Assembly: GCA_947623455.1 (NCBI GenBank)
Contig: OX392543.1
Location: forward strand, 19,094,757 to 19,158,756
Source of the DNA: Mimachlamys varia
Taxonomy: Eukaryota; Mollusca; Bivalvia; Pectinida; Pectinidae
DNA length: 64,000 nucleotides
Direction: 5' to 3'
Shown here: in pieces, positions 36,701-51,700 of the stretch
Position numbering within the stretch: position 1 is the stretch's first letter
Layout: the number at the start of each line of letters is the position of its first letter
Translations under genes and position numbers: made by a program
Notes under the pieces: model-generated
Seen by the model: only the letters and a program-made list of their open reading frames with translations
What the model was told of the DNA's origin: nothing
The model's database searches: none

Positions 36701-39700
36701 CACCATTATTTAGAAGTTTAACTTTTTGTTTCGTCTTGGTAAAACAAATTTAAACAAGAAATATCAGAAAATGAAAGAACTTGCCTGTAAAGTGTATATT
36801 TCAAGTGCGGTTTATGTATAAAGTTATGGGGTAATTATTTATCAAACATCTTTGAAAATTGTAACGTTCATCAGTAAATGATGCATGTACAGTACTGTTG
36901 TCTAAGCTTCAAATTCAATATTAATACTTCAATCTTGTATATATATATAAGTATAGCAAATAGTAACAATAACAAAATATCAATTGACTGACCTAAAATG
37001 TAAACATTTTGTTTACTTTAAAAAATCCTCCACCCACCCCCTGATGAATTGAAGCTTACTTCTGCTGTAGAACTCTTCACTATCGGATAGTGTAATTTCA
37101 CCGTCGTCCCAACATTTACCAAATCGTCTACATTTATTTATACTGTAAAGGTTCTCAACACGGCATACTGGGATATCTTCTGTCAACATCTGAACCTCAG
37201 GATCTTGTACAGAACCTACTTGGTTCCCAAAATCATCCACATTTTTGTTGTTTTTGTCTAAGGCACATTTCTTAGGACTAGGAGGTCTTGATTTAAAATT
37301 TGATCCCCTTTTATAGGAAGGCAATACAAATTCACTGTTTCTGGGGAAAGTTTGAATTTTTGGTTTGTCACTGCAGGTTTTATTGTTAAAACTCTGATTA
37401 CCGATGGAGTTTCCAGACAAGATTGTTCTACTGTTTGGTTTCAAAGATAGTTTGTCGCGAGACAAAAGTTTTAACTTTACTCTTTCAAAGCACTTCTTCT
37501 GAATTTCTAGTCGCATCATAGTGTGCTGTTTGTCTTTATTTCTCCTACGATGAACAAACTTACACTGCTTTTCACGAATATTAGTTTTGTCAAAAACTTC
37601 CTCAGATTTCCTATTTCCAGTTTTGGAAATATCCATTTTCTCCGATTCTGAATCTGATGCAAGTTCCGCAGAATGTCGCAGTTCTGAATGGTCCAAACAT
37701 TTTCTGTCAACAACTTTTTCTTCATCAACATTCCAAAAGTTGTTTTTGTTCATATCGCAGGAGGAAGGGTCATTTAAAAGGGAATTTCCACTAAATGGAT
37801 TTACTGTGCATTCTTTTGAATTGAATGTAGAAAAATTTCCATCGTTATCTTTGATGTTTTCATTCAATGAACAGTTGGAGATATCACTGTCCGTTCCTGA
37901 TTTATCAACATAAGATTCCAAAACTAAATTGTCACGAATCGTACCTAATTCACTAACGAGATTTAAGTTACCTGTCACTGTACCTGACTTTTTCCAGCCA
38001 GTCGTATCTTTACCTTCAGTTTGTGTTGTTTCCTCTGTCAACGCACTGTGTGTACTCTGTACAATATCTGGAGCTGGCAGAATAATGTTTTGATTTTCAT
38101 CCATATTGTATGAAATATTCAAAGTTCACATATTTACCACACCAAAAAATTCAGGATAATTGAATCCTTTTAGTTTTACTTCAAATTTTAAAATGCACAC
38201 CTCACACTGTTCTTATCTCAACTTAAAATGATCGATTGCAAGATGCAGCAACAACACAATTTCATTTAAAATCAATTTAACCACGTCAATTTCCTGTTAT
38301 CGTGTTTCCGTTTATTTCCATAAATGCCAAATGCTTTATAGCACATGAACAACTTTCATTTCTGCATCCCAGGTGAATGTCCATGAAAGTATAATATACT
38401 CCAGCTATGCAGTGTAACATTGTTACAATATAATGGTGTCGGTTGTTTTACAGATGAATTATAGATTGCCACAGAACAAGCAACAAACCAGTCCGTTGTT
38501 TGTTGGGGTGATTTTTCCAGTAACTTGTACACTAAAGGCAATTCCTGCCTGAGTACCTGGTACTCTTAAATTAATGCACAGAGCAGTTATAGATTCAGTC
38601 TCAAAGATTTACAGAAGCAGGAACAAAATTATCAAAACACATTCTGAAGAGAATGAAGATGTTTTCCCAACTCGCTGTACAATCAATTTCAAAATGTCAT
38701 TACGTACAGTTGCTTCTATACAGTTGATCAATATCTGTACCGAACGCTTCGTAAAAACAAAACGATTGTTGATGTTTTGCACTCAAATTAACAGGAATAG
38801 TCTTTCTCTGGATGGATCACTGTAGTTTGGTCTGCCGGTAAAGTATAATAGCATAGATCAAGTTCCATACACAATCTCTGGCATATTGTGAAGAACAATG
38901 TAAATATATAGATTTAAAGGTTTTAGAACTCGGCTCCTTGTGACGATCGCTGTCCAAACAAAAATTAAAACATTGGAGCTAGTAAACGTGACATAATTTT
39001 TCGAAAAAAATCATGTGACATTAGTACTAGTCGATGGTAATAACAGATCCATTATCAGTTTTTATTCTATGTTGCTCTCCAATGCGCTGTCCTCACCTTA
39101 TTTCTGATAATTACCCGTGCAAATAGCGAGCAGATTTTACCTACATGTGTTTATATACACACTTGGAGCTGATAAGTACGTGGCTTACCAGCCTATCCGA
39201 TGCCTCGGTCATTATAAATGTGCATGCAGACCTCGTCACCTTGCCGCACTGTCAACAAAAACCCTAAAAACACAGGTCTGATTACACTACTGGAATCCTA
39301 GTTAATCAAAACGAATGGCTGGCCTCCAAATGTTTTCTTGACATATAAGGTATTTTATAGTGTCAATTTGTCAATAAATGTTTTTTTTCCTTTTTTTTTA
39401 TACTGAAGCAAATATTCTACAACAGACACCATTTCATCCTATCCTCTGTGTTGCTGTTGTTAACATTCCCCAAGTGTTTTATTGTTTCCTGTAATTGCAT
39501 TTTTTAATCATGCTTAATTAAACTGATAGATGCTGTACATGTATCCTCTTCTTCTTATTAACTTTTCTACAGTCTTGGTTTTATACAAATGTTTGTCTGT
39601 TAGCTGTCCTCATTTTTTTGACAAACTTGGAGAAAAACTGTATAATAACTGAAGAATAAAATATAATTGGAGCTGACAGATCAACAATCCTGGAGAAATT

Positions 39701-42700
39701 CTGACATTCGACAGCTCTGATGATATTTACAGCATTTTATATAGCTGTAAACATTTGCATAATCTGTGTAATTTGCACCGATTCATTTTGATATATCACA
39801 ACAAATATACACTCTATCACCTACAGTATATTATACACTCTATCACCTGGTATATTACAGTTCTAACTGTGTTTTCAGCCCACAAGTTGTCGCATAAGTG
39901 CGTCAGACGTAACAAAGAAAGTAGCTTCTTTATAATTCAATAACGTCATAAATCCTGGAGTATATATCATGCTGTTTCTGTTTCTCAAAAAAAAAATTCC
40001 CTTCTTTTATATCCATGTTTTAGTTGAAATATAAATCTCCTTAAGCGATAAACACTAGAAAACAAAACCTTTTAAAAGAAGTACCCAGGACTTTTCAACA
40101 GAAAAAGTCAACACCCATTGAACACAGATATATACATTTCAAATCCACTGGCACGTTCTACTCAAGTCTTTTGTAAACAGTTCTCCACCGAATGTTCAGA
40201 TCGTGTACCAATAAGTCAATCCGTTAAAGAACCAGAAGCTGTTTAAATAATTCTTGGTCAATGTCACTATACTTAGTGACATTGTCAGGCTCAGCTGCGT
40301 CCTAGATCAGGATTATGATTCAGATCGCCACTGGGTTCCGTAAGTCCCACGCTGATGTTGGGGATAGAAGCTAAAGTCTATAGCTAACACACTGGGTGAC
40401 AGTGCTGCGCAATTGTAAACAATAACATCTCACCACCTACGTTCTTCTTAGCACCAACCTGTCAATCAATCGAGCCATCAACCAATCGGTGAAACCCTGC
40501 TCTCCAAAATCGTATTACACCATTGCAGACTCGATCAATACATTATAAATTATCACTGTGAACCAGAGTCCTTTACATCATTGCTGAGGTCCCTGTCTGC
40601 TAAAAATAGATTTGTCGGGGAGAAAATGTAGGAATCCCCCTAAGGAGACATTGTCTTACAGTGAGCATGCCGAAACGGAGACTTCTTAATGGTGATGAAA
40701 CGGAAGTATGATGTTGATGTTTAGAAACATGCAACACAGCATTTAGGCCAGTACATTCAATAACAATCTTTACAATTTTTGCATTTGTATCAGGGTTTGC
40801 GTTTAAGCCGTCCCTATGTCTTTTTCAAGCATATAACTGAAAAGGACCCCACTAAATTTCAGGATTCCCATGCATATAAACTATACAGAAGGACCCGATT
40901 TATTTAGGAAAGGACCCCATTTATATAATACCCAGCGCAAACCATGTGTATCTTATGGATTAAATTTCGGTCAGTAATTCATTCAGTATAGAACAAAACA
41001 AGTTTGACAAAGCTAAAAATATTTCGTTTATGGTATGAAGTTCAAATTCAGATTGTTCATTGAACAAATCTTCAAGAATATCCTGTATTAAGGATTAGTT
41101 GGCTCCAAGAGGATTTGTGTAATATATTCTTGCAAGTAACATTTTTATCAATATGATATGATATTATATATCAGAAATGAGCTAAATTATTAATATTTAA
41201 AGGATATAAGGATTTTAAAATTTGGCAGAAAAAGAACTTTAAATGTTTTATAGACATGTTAAAATGTCCTCTCTGTCTGATAGACTCTATTTAGGTCTGG
41301 AAATAAATCAAGTTTTTTTTTCACATGACATAAATCTGATTCAGTCCCTTAGAATTATAAGCTAGTGACACTGAACCTGAGAATGTCAACATTGTACAGC
41401 TGTTACAAGCTGAATCTGTTTCTACAGGTGAAAGCAATAACTACACACTTTGAGATTTAAAAATTGTATTTCAGTCTGTATTTATTCCATAATCCAAATA
41501 AACTATCCTGTTTGTCCTGTGAAATTCATAGATATCACTTGCAGGACACTTTTGAAAGTAATTTAAGTAAGAGATAAAAAGATCAAAACCACATTATTTT
41601 CAGAACCAAAGCAAGAAACACAAGTACAAATGTGTTTAGGCCTTATAGTTGATATTTTATTTGATAATCAAACTTTTAATTCTTTGACATACTGTATGTA
41701 ATTCCAACCTTTGAAATATATTACGTAAAATTTAAATGTTTGCATATGTCTTGACAATCTGTTAATTACAGCCAATAAAATATACATCTACCAGTGAATA
41801 CTTTAACAGTAGCAATTAAAAGCTGCCCTAAGAGACAGATTGATATTAATAATATGTCACGAAATGTAAATTTTTTATCCATCGAATTGGGCCTTATATA
41901 TACAGTGTACCCTCGTTATACCGCCACCTTTCGTCCACAGCAATTATGGCGGTATAATGAGGGTGGCGATAGTATCGAATTATGAAAATTATTACCAAGA
42001 ATTGAATTGCATAATAGATTGCATTTCCAACATTTTATTAAAAATAAGCTTAGTATTATATCATCATATAGATATACATTGGCACAAATCTATATCTGAA
42101 AAGAGTTTTGATCTGCTTCTGCCGCATGCCATTCCAAATGGAACACTAAAGATTTCCTTGATCTCCAAAAACAGAACAATATGGCATTACCATCAAGGGA
42201 AATGTATAGCGATTCGGGGCGTTTGTATTTTAAAGGGTGTGGGGATAGCGATATGCGAGGATGGCAAACTTATCGAGGGAATTATATATAGAAGGGAAAT
42301 CCATTCTAGAGGTTTAGGTGGCGGTATGTGAGGTTGGCGGTAGATTCGGGTGGCGATAGGTCGAGGGTACACTGTATTTGTCAAAAATGTAAATAATAGC
42401 ATGATATAATCAAGTGGATTATATATGTAGTATGTACACATATGTACCACATTGAATTTATCAACAAAATAAACATCAAATTGATTTGATAAAACCTGTG
42501 CAGTAGCCAGTAAATATCAGAAATAATGCTATCAGAGTAAATTAACATCAGAAAATATACCCAGTAGGGCGTTTTTCACTCTCGCTGGTATATCAACATC
42601 TGGTGACATTTAAGTAAATATACCCAGTAGGGCGTTTTTCACTCTCGCTGGTATAGTGCAACACATTTTGACATTTTACTGAAATCTTTTTGATGAAAAG

Positions 42701-45700
42701 TCTGATTGGTAGAAGATCCTGATTCTTTTGTATGCGTTTCAATAACTTTTTTGAGATAAAATTTATTGATTCTGACTCCCTACGGAATATTAAAACAATT
42801 AAAAGCGCCATTACATGCCGGTGATAAAAAGTTAGGGTTATATTAATACAAAACTTCATTTAAATTAAATTGTTCACAAAGGCAGCTGTAAAAATTAATT
42901 GGTGTCATTAATTAATATACTTACAGTGTTTGTCTCTCATGATATACCAAATATCTAATACATCTGTATCATAATTCCTCCACATTCACATAGGCAAGGA
43001 GTCATGTGAATCAACACTGCACTGCACAATATATTGATCTACAATCTACATCACTGGAATGTTTACTCTGTGAGATCAGTATCTCCTCAATGTTTGCCAT
43101 CACTATAACACTGAACTCAATTTGAACTTGCTGACATGTCATACGGTAGTGAACTTCTACATTATAACAATCTGTGAACCAAGGGAATTTTTATATGTGT
43201 GGCGATGCGTGATAAAGTTGCTTTTACTAATGTTATCATTAACTGAAACTAAATACATCTTGCTCTCCGAGTCTCATATTTTCTGCCTCAATGCCGTACA
43301 TGATGAAATTTATTGACAGTTCATATTAAGTCATTTAACTCAAAACAAACCCCATAACATACGTGCACATTGAAAAAGTTATTTATGGGCTCTTCAGTAA
43401 AAAATACATTAATTGTAAGGACCGATGGGCGTGTCGTTTTAAGTTCCAACTTCATGACTAAACATTTAAATGCTGATCAAACATATATATACAACGTATA
43501 CATATGATGTGCATTATTTACCCATGAATGACCAGCAGTGTGATTGTCAACACACAGATTCAAAATAAACACGTATTTAAGATTACAGGCATCATACATG
43601 AGTACACTAATACAAATCTATATAGCTTTATTATAAAGTTGATATTAATCCCCTGTTTTAAAGTAGACTAAATATTAAAACTTATTTATAATGATACATC
43701 CCCAGACTTTACATAGACTTAATATGTACATGTATAGAGTTCAAGAACCTTTAAACATTTAGCTATACTAGATTATTATAAGTAAACTACCCAATAACAT
43801 ATATGTTAAGTGCTTTAATGAATCATTAACTTTAATTTTTCTAGGTTTTCTATTGAAAGATTACTGATTAGCCATGTTTACATTCTGTCCACAAACAAAA
43901 ATATTTTGGTAAACAAATGTTTTTCAAGACCTTTCACATTTAGTTATTCTGTAAATTCAATGTTTGCTATGAGTATAATTATGTATCTCAGCTACAACAT
44001 ATATGCCAGACAGCAAAAAGGTCAAAAATTGTACTGTGGTAAAAATGTTACTGTTTTACAGCATTATATGGTTGATACGTATACATAGATCTACATGTGA
44101 TACAAATTAAACCTTCAAGAAGAAAATTAAATCATGTTGTCAAAAATGTCTCAGACATTGTAACTGAATTAATCTACATTCTTTTTACCTGCAAAATCAT
44201 CCAAGACGGTCTCAATTTCGGGCAGGGACAACGATGATTTCCGGAAATTTTCATCCATTTTCTAATTCCATTTTGTGAAATGCCATGTGAGTAGTACTAG
44301 TATAATCCATTGTTACGTAGGGTGACCGGGCACACCCTAATCACTGTTAGGCTGCATCTAAGTTATATCTTCCCATATTTGGTACTAGACAAATTGGTAC
44401 AGTTCACCCTTATTGTATAGGTACAGTCATGTTAAATCTCACTGCTTCGTCTAGGGATCAAACAGGCAGGCTAATTCATGTTCCATTCTTTTCTTGTTCA
44501 TTTTTTATAGAAGACTAATTTAATACATGCACATTGTTCAAACAAAATGTAAAGCTATGTTCACAATTGTTCTGAGGGCTGATTTTCATGCATGTCGTAC
44601 TGAACTGAAAATGAAACAATTCAAACTGTCATGATTTCAGTCAGCTAATTATAATATGTCCTGTGTATTTAAGATTCAGTCTTCTAAAATGATTACTGAT
44701 ATCATTCTTTATGATAAAAATATCAAAAACAAGCTGGCATTTACGATATTCAAAAGCCAGAGGTTCAATAACAAACTTTAGAGTTCATTGCAAGACAATT
44801 CACTAAGGTCATAGAAGGTCATATTCACTGACACCCAACACTACATCCGTGTCCAAGTTGACTCTAAACATGTGATATAAAGGACACCTAAGGTTACAGG
44901 GGTCAAGGACATCAAACAACACAGACATAATGATAAGTCCTTATGAAGTCAATGGTGACAAAGTTTGAGCAGGCAATTCAAAGCCACTGAACTTTAAGGG
45001 GTCAAGGCCATTGAACTTTGAGCAGTCAATTCAAGGTCATTGAAATTTTGGAGGCCATTGGGATACTTTAAATAAAACTTTGAGTTGTCCATTCAAGGAC
45101 AACAATCTTTGAGGGGCCAATGACACCAAACTTCGAGGGGCCAAGCACACTCAACTTTGGAGGGCCAAGGGAATTCAACTTTAAAGGTCCAAGTGGATCA
45201 AACTTTGAGAGGCCAATGACACCAAACTTTAAGGTGCCATGAACACCTTGGCACCTCTAGGTGTTCTTGAAGTGTCATCAATGACATCAATCTTTGAGGG
45301 GCCAATGGCATCAAACTTCGAGGTACCAAGAACACCAAACTATGGCGGGCGAAAGGCGCCAACCTTTAAGAGGCCAATGACACCAAACTTTGAGGAGTTA
45401 TAATGACACGAAACTATGAGGGGCCAATGATACCAAACTTTGAGGCACTAATGATATCAAACTTTGAGGGGTTATAATGACACGAAACTATGAGGGGCTA
45501 ATGACACCAAACTATGAGGGGCCAATGATACCAAACTTTGAGAGGCCAATGACACCAAACTATGTGGGCCAGTGACACCAAACTATGTGGGCCAATGACA
45601 CCAAACTATGTGGGCCAGTGACACCAAACTATGTGGGCCAGTGACACCAAACTATGTGGGCCAATGACACCAAACTATGTGGGCCAATGACAACAAACTA

Positions 45701-48700
45701 TGTGGGCCAGTGACACCAAAATATGTGGGCCAATGACAACAAACTATGTGGGCCAGTGACACCAAACTATGTGGGCCAATGACAACAAACTATGTGGGCC
45801 AGTGACCAAACTATGTGGGCCAATGACAACAAACTATGTGGGCCAGTGACCAAACTATGTGGGCCAGTGACACCAAACTATGAGGGGCCAATGACACCAA
45901 ACTATGTGGGCCAATGACAACAAACTATGTGGGCCAGTGACACCAAACTATGTGGGCCAATGACAACAAACTATGTGGGCCAGTGACACCAAACTATGTG
46001 GGCCAGTGACACCAAACTATGAGGGGCCAATGACACCAAACTTTGAGAGGCCAATGACACCAAACTTTGAGAGGTCAATGACACCAAACTATGAGAGGTC
46101 AATGACACCAAACTTTGAGAGGCCAATGACACCAAACTTTGAGAGGTCAATGACACCAAACTTTGAGAGGTCAATGACACCAAACTATGAGAGGTCAATT
46201 ACACCAAACTTTGAGAGGCCAGTGACACCAAACTATGAGGGGCCAATGACACCAAACTTTGAGAGGCCAATGACACCAAACTTTGAGAGGTCAATGACAC
46301 CAAACTATGAGGGGCCAATGACACCAAACTTTGAGAGGTCAATGACACCAAACTATGAGGGGCCAATGACACCAAACTTTGAGAGGCCAATGACACCAAA
46401 CTTTGAGAGGTCAATGACACCAAACTATGAGAGGTCAATTACACCAAACTTTGAGAGGCCAATGACACCAAACTTTGTGGGCCAGTGACACCAAACTATG
46501 AGAGGCCAATGACACAAAACTATGAGGGGCCAATGACACCAAACTTGAGGGGCCAATGACATCAAACTTTGAGGGGCCAATGACACCAAACTTTGAGGGG
46601 CCAATGACACCAAACTTTGAGGCACTAATGATATCAAACTATGAGGGGCCAGTGACACAAAACTTTGAGAGGCCAATGACACCAAACTTTGAGGGGCCAA
46701 TTACACCAAACTTTGAGAGGCCAATGACACTAAACTTTGAGAGGCCAATGACACCAAACTTTGAGAGGCCAATGACACCAAACTTTGAGAGGCCAATGAC
46801 ACAAAACTATGAGAGGCCAATGACACAAAACTATGAGAGGCGATTGACACCAAACTATGAGAGGCGATTGACACCAAACTTTGAGGGGCCAATGACACCA
46901 AACTTTGAGAGGCCAATGACACAAAACTTTGAGGGGCCAATGATACCAAACTTTGAGGCACTAATGATATCAAACTTTGAGGGGCCAGTGACACCAAACT
47001 TTGAGGGGCCAGTGACACCAAACTTTGAGAGGCCAATGACACAAACCTTTGAGGGGCCAATGACACCAAACTTTGAGAGGCCAATGACACAAAACTATGA
47101 GGGGCCAATGATACCAAACTTTGAGGCACTAATGATATCAAACTTTGAGGGGCCAGTGACACCAAACTTTGAGGGGCCAGTGACACCAAACTTTGAGAGG
47201 CCAATGACACAAACCTTTGAGGGGCCAATGATACCAAACTTTGAGGCACTAATGATATCAAACTTTGAGAGGCCAATGACACAAACCTTTGAGGGGCCAA
47301 TGACACCAAACTTTGAGGGGCCAAGGACTCACATCAACCATTAGAAGAGTTCAAGGAATCTGTATTATTCATATAAGAGTCCAAATTAACCCTGAAAACA
47401 GGGACCCGTTTCAGACGAGAAGATCATTAGTAACCCAAGATGAATATTAGATTTTCTGCAATATCAACAGGGTATTTTCAAAATGGCCAAATTTAAACTC
47501 TAAAAAAAGCCTGATCCCTATATACAGACAATACAAAATGCATGCATGCATTATTGCAGTCATTGGCATAACGTAACCTGAAGATTATTAGCTAGCGTAC
47601 GCTAATTCTGTGATATCGACCTTATTCCTGGCTCAGACATTGCATGTGTAAACATTGTATTTCCTGTTCCCAAATTAGCATTTCAAAACAACCTTACAAA
47701 ACTGACAATAAAAGGAGACTATCAGCTGATCCGGATCCCGACACAGCCGTTAATCATGTAATAGATAGGAGAGTTGTTTCCTTGTTTTTCACTGTTCAAA
47801 CACCAAGTACATGATATATGGTTTCAGCTGTGCTGTACTAAACTGTCTACAACCTTGAAACTTGTCATGGGAGTGAAAACCTGTGCTAAATCTTGATTTA
47901 AAAAAAAAAAATTAAGAGTACAGACGTATTCCAGAAGTGTATGCTGCCAAAGTTTTACTCATTTAGCAAAAGAAAACTAGCTTTAGGAACTCTTTGGATT
48001 TTGACTTCAATTGTTACTAAATAAGTAATGACTTTTATAGACACCAGAAGAATTCTCCGATTTAAACTTACTGTTTTTGCTACAATTTGATAAATAGAAC
48101 AAAATGGGATATTTGATACAAGGTACCTTTTCTATGCATTAAAATAAACAGTACATGTTGTTATTAATCCCAAAAATTCACTGCAGGCCAACTGTATAGG
48201 AAGTTTAAAGTTAAATAGGCCTATTTATTCATGTAATACGGCCGTCTACCGGTCTGTATTAGACAATGACATATGATATGCTACCTACAAAACCATTCAC
48301 ATTTACCTGTACAGACGATTTATTTGACTCCCCACTTCATGTATGTGTAAATGCATTGCCAATCATAACTTTGCTTGTGATCAATATACTCAATTACACA
48401 GGTGCATTATAGGTAAATATAATTTATAATGTACCTACTTATATAGTACTTCCTCTGTCCTGGACATGCCTTGATTCTAAAAAATGGTTGTTTTACCTGC
48501 CTGTCGCTTAAAACCAATTATCCTTTGTTACAAAATATAGTTCAAATTTCACACTGAAATGAACGGTTTACCAGCAATACCCCCCCCCCCCCACCACACA
48601 CATACTTTGTACATTGCATGCACAGATACATCAATCAGCAGGCTACTTTACCTGCATGCTATTGAAGATAAATTGTCTTATTTGGTAGACGCTAAAATTG

Positions 48701-51700
48701 CTTGATCATTAATTTTTTATTAATGATGTAACATGTACATTTGGCTGTAATTGAGAGGGAACGATCTGAATAAATTGCGAGTGAACTAAAGGTAAGCTGA
48801 GACAGCCATTATGAGCAGATCCACCTTAACTAGTAGAGTTTATATGAAGCTAATAGATTCAAAACCTCAGTCTAGCTTTTGCACTTCCACACTATTAGTT
48901 GGGAGAAATTCAGATACATAAAAAGTCTAGCAATAGACGACTTTTTTCACAAACGTATCTATTTATTTTGAACTTCCCGGCATTTTATCTTGGAGCACAA
49001 TTTAATTGGCCAAGACTGTACCACGTGATCGCTGACCCCTGTTTCTTGATGTGAACCCCATTGGGGCCAGATCAAATATTTAGCTGACCGCCATCTTTAC
49101 ACTATCGATACAATCAAAAGACTCTTATTTGTTTACCTGTATAAGAAAAAACTGGTTGAAACCATTTGTGACTATGGACAACCCTTCTAGGATTCCAGGT
49201 GAGTGCTTTTTTACCGTTTCTATGTTAGGCCTAGCCTAATTGTTTGTTTACATCTGTAGGTCAGCGCGCGTTTCACTCAACCAGGCGTGACAATATACCG
49301 CGGCGCCAAGTAAGAAAGTTTTGGTTTTGAGTCATATAGGCCTAGCGTTAATTTATATGCTCGGCTTTCTCAGTACGCGAATGAATTGTCCCTTCGTGCA
49401 AATTTAGGGCTTCAACACGACGTGGTTAGGTTTCACAGGCTTCCTATCTGCACAGTATAATCCTGTTCAAGCAGTTTGCCATCATTACCTAAAAACTCTG
49501 ATTTCCAGGTCTTCCTGTAATCCTCCGTAAGTTGGAAGCATTCACTATAATTAAGTATCGTTTAAGATCCCAACCAAAGGAATTTCCTTGTTGATGTGAT
49601 AAACGGCATATAAAACGAAATATTCATTAATTATATATCAGTGTTCTCACTAAGTTTTGCAATAATTGGTTGACTTCGAAAGAATAGCTGGTCGAATTTT
49701 CACATTCTGTAATATTGACATATATAAAATTCTGAAAAAAATAGCCGGTTCAAAGTTGATGAATAACCGGCTACTTTTGCCGGCAACCGGCTTTTAATGA
49801 GAACCCTGCATATAATAGATATAGTATTCATAGCACATTTCTTTTAAATTATCAATCATGTAATGTATTTCTAAATGTTTCTATCAACTAGAATCACCCA
49901 GAAATGCATACATTGCTATGGGACAGAATTCAAAGTGTTTCACATTTCACACTTCTCACAATTGTCGATACGTTGACCGATATTAATTCAGGCATATTGT
50001 ACACATAATCCAGGGAAGTTGGAGATTCACAGTTGACACTGGGCCACAGCTAAATAGAACTGTTAGAACTGTTAGACTATGTCCACGTTAAAAATCAAAT
50101 CCATGTTGATTGTTCATGCAGAAGTGGCTTGCTACGGAATACAGTCTGCCAAATAAAACTGCTCATCCGGAACCATTTTTATCCAGTTCTTGACGTCATA
50201 AACAATTAACAGCACACTAACAACTGCACAGTGCTGTTGGTATGAATTCCAATTTATGATGTTGATTTCCACTATGACAAGTCATTTGAATATCTGTCCC
50301 ATGAACACAGGACACAAACTATGAATAAACATCTTGCTGATAGGTAATGACAAAATTTGCATCAAGATCAGGAGCCATTCAAGACCTCAAACTGTTCAGT
50401 ATATCGTAAAATGTCCTCATTTGCATAGCAGAAGTACACTTTGACATTCTTTAGATGAGGTACGGTAAGGATCCGGTATTAAAACATCCAAAGCATTGTT
50501 TGCATTATTCTTGAGCGTAGCTGACTCCATCATCAAAGTTCTCTGTCAACATTTTTTCAACATTGACGAATAATTGCATACATGCATATATACATGTACA
50601 CACTGATAACGGTTTACTATCCATCAAAGAACTGATTAGTCCGATGTTGTAGGAACTCTTTTATGAAACGCACCGGGATACATTGATTGTCACCGTAAAA
50701 GGCAAAAGCGGCCTAGACCTTATAATATAATGGTGATAGATGTATACGGTTTGTTATTGTCGTCATGGCTACCAGGTGGGATGCTGGTAGGTCATAAATA
50801 CAGGTATATGACAGCGATGTGGTTACACCCAGTGTATTTCCTAATACACATTAATGCGTGTGAAATCTGCATATCAATCAATTTCACATACAGAAATCTA
50901 TTGTCAGTAAAATGTTCGATTATGGCATGAAGGTTTTGGCGTAAATTATGTATGGATTATTGTAAATAACAGGTTTTGTTATACATCCATGGAAATTTAA
51001 GTTGTCAGAAAAGTAAATAGTTAAATATGATACAACTTACCGGACAGGCCATTGGAAAATGCACAGATCACTAGACCCAGAAGCGGATGCCTTAATTAAC
51101 AGTCTAAGCAGAATATCATAAACAATAGTAATTTTGTCAAACAAGTTCTGGTTAGTTGAAAATTTGAGTAAGTGTTTGAACCTATTTGCAGGGATTAAAA
51201 AATCAAATCAAAAATTGATCTTTATATTTGAAATTAAATGTAGATACATATTTTATGAGAACTCTGGTACGGTCCAGTAGCTAAACTTAATATATTTCAA
51301 ATCACAAGATTACAGAATTCAGGGTCTTGGATATTCTTCAAAAAAACCTGGCTGTACATTATGTTACTTTGAGATTCTATAACAAATTTAAGATTTGTAT
51401 ATATTACACTCTGAGGCTTCTAAGTTCCAAGATTACAATTTCCTTCAATATGTTCACTTGATAACACCTAAATTGACAAGTATTTCAGAACCTCAATATA
51501 ACCGAGGCCAATGCCCCGGTATCCCCAGGCACACATTGACAAGATGCAGTGATTTGATATTAACTAGGTAATGATTTTATAGTTAGGAGTACAATAATCT
51601 CGATATTGGATATTTTATCATTAATTGGTTTATCTTTGGAAGTAAATAGCCTCCAGGAATATGTATAATCATTTTACCATCAAACCAATAACATATTGCT

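Larger units (their letters stand above)
38105..44188. other. Intronic stretch between the two alternative first exons
   Basis: About 6 kb of AT-rich sequence with two terminal-inverted-repeat elements (40791 and 41901) and a small duplication (42555). No coding exon could be supported. The promoter of the 348-codon exon should lie just above 38104, but I see no TATA box or CpG cluster that marks it. Confidence 0.5.

Noticed and set aside
37060..38122. A longer start at 38122 for the large alternative exon
   Set aside because: The codon there is TTG; the first ATG is at 38104, which also gives the MDEN start shared with the other alternative exon.
41957..42331. A 124-codon plus-strand frame inside the 476-bp MITE
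   Set aside because: No transposase motif recognised, repetitive ends, and the element is too short to be autonomous.
45971..47344. Long frames on both strands ([16 protein letters not shown] peptides)
   Set aside because: A 24-bp unit keeps every frame open unless it encodes a stop; both strands are equally open, which argues against coding.
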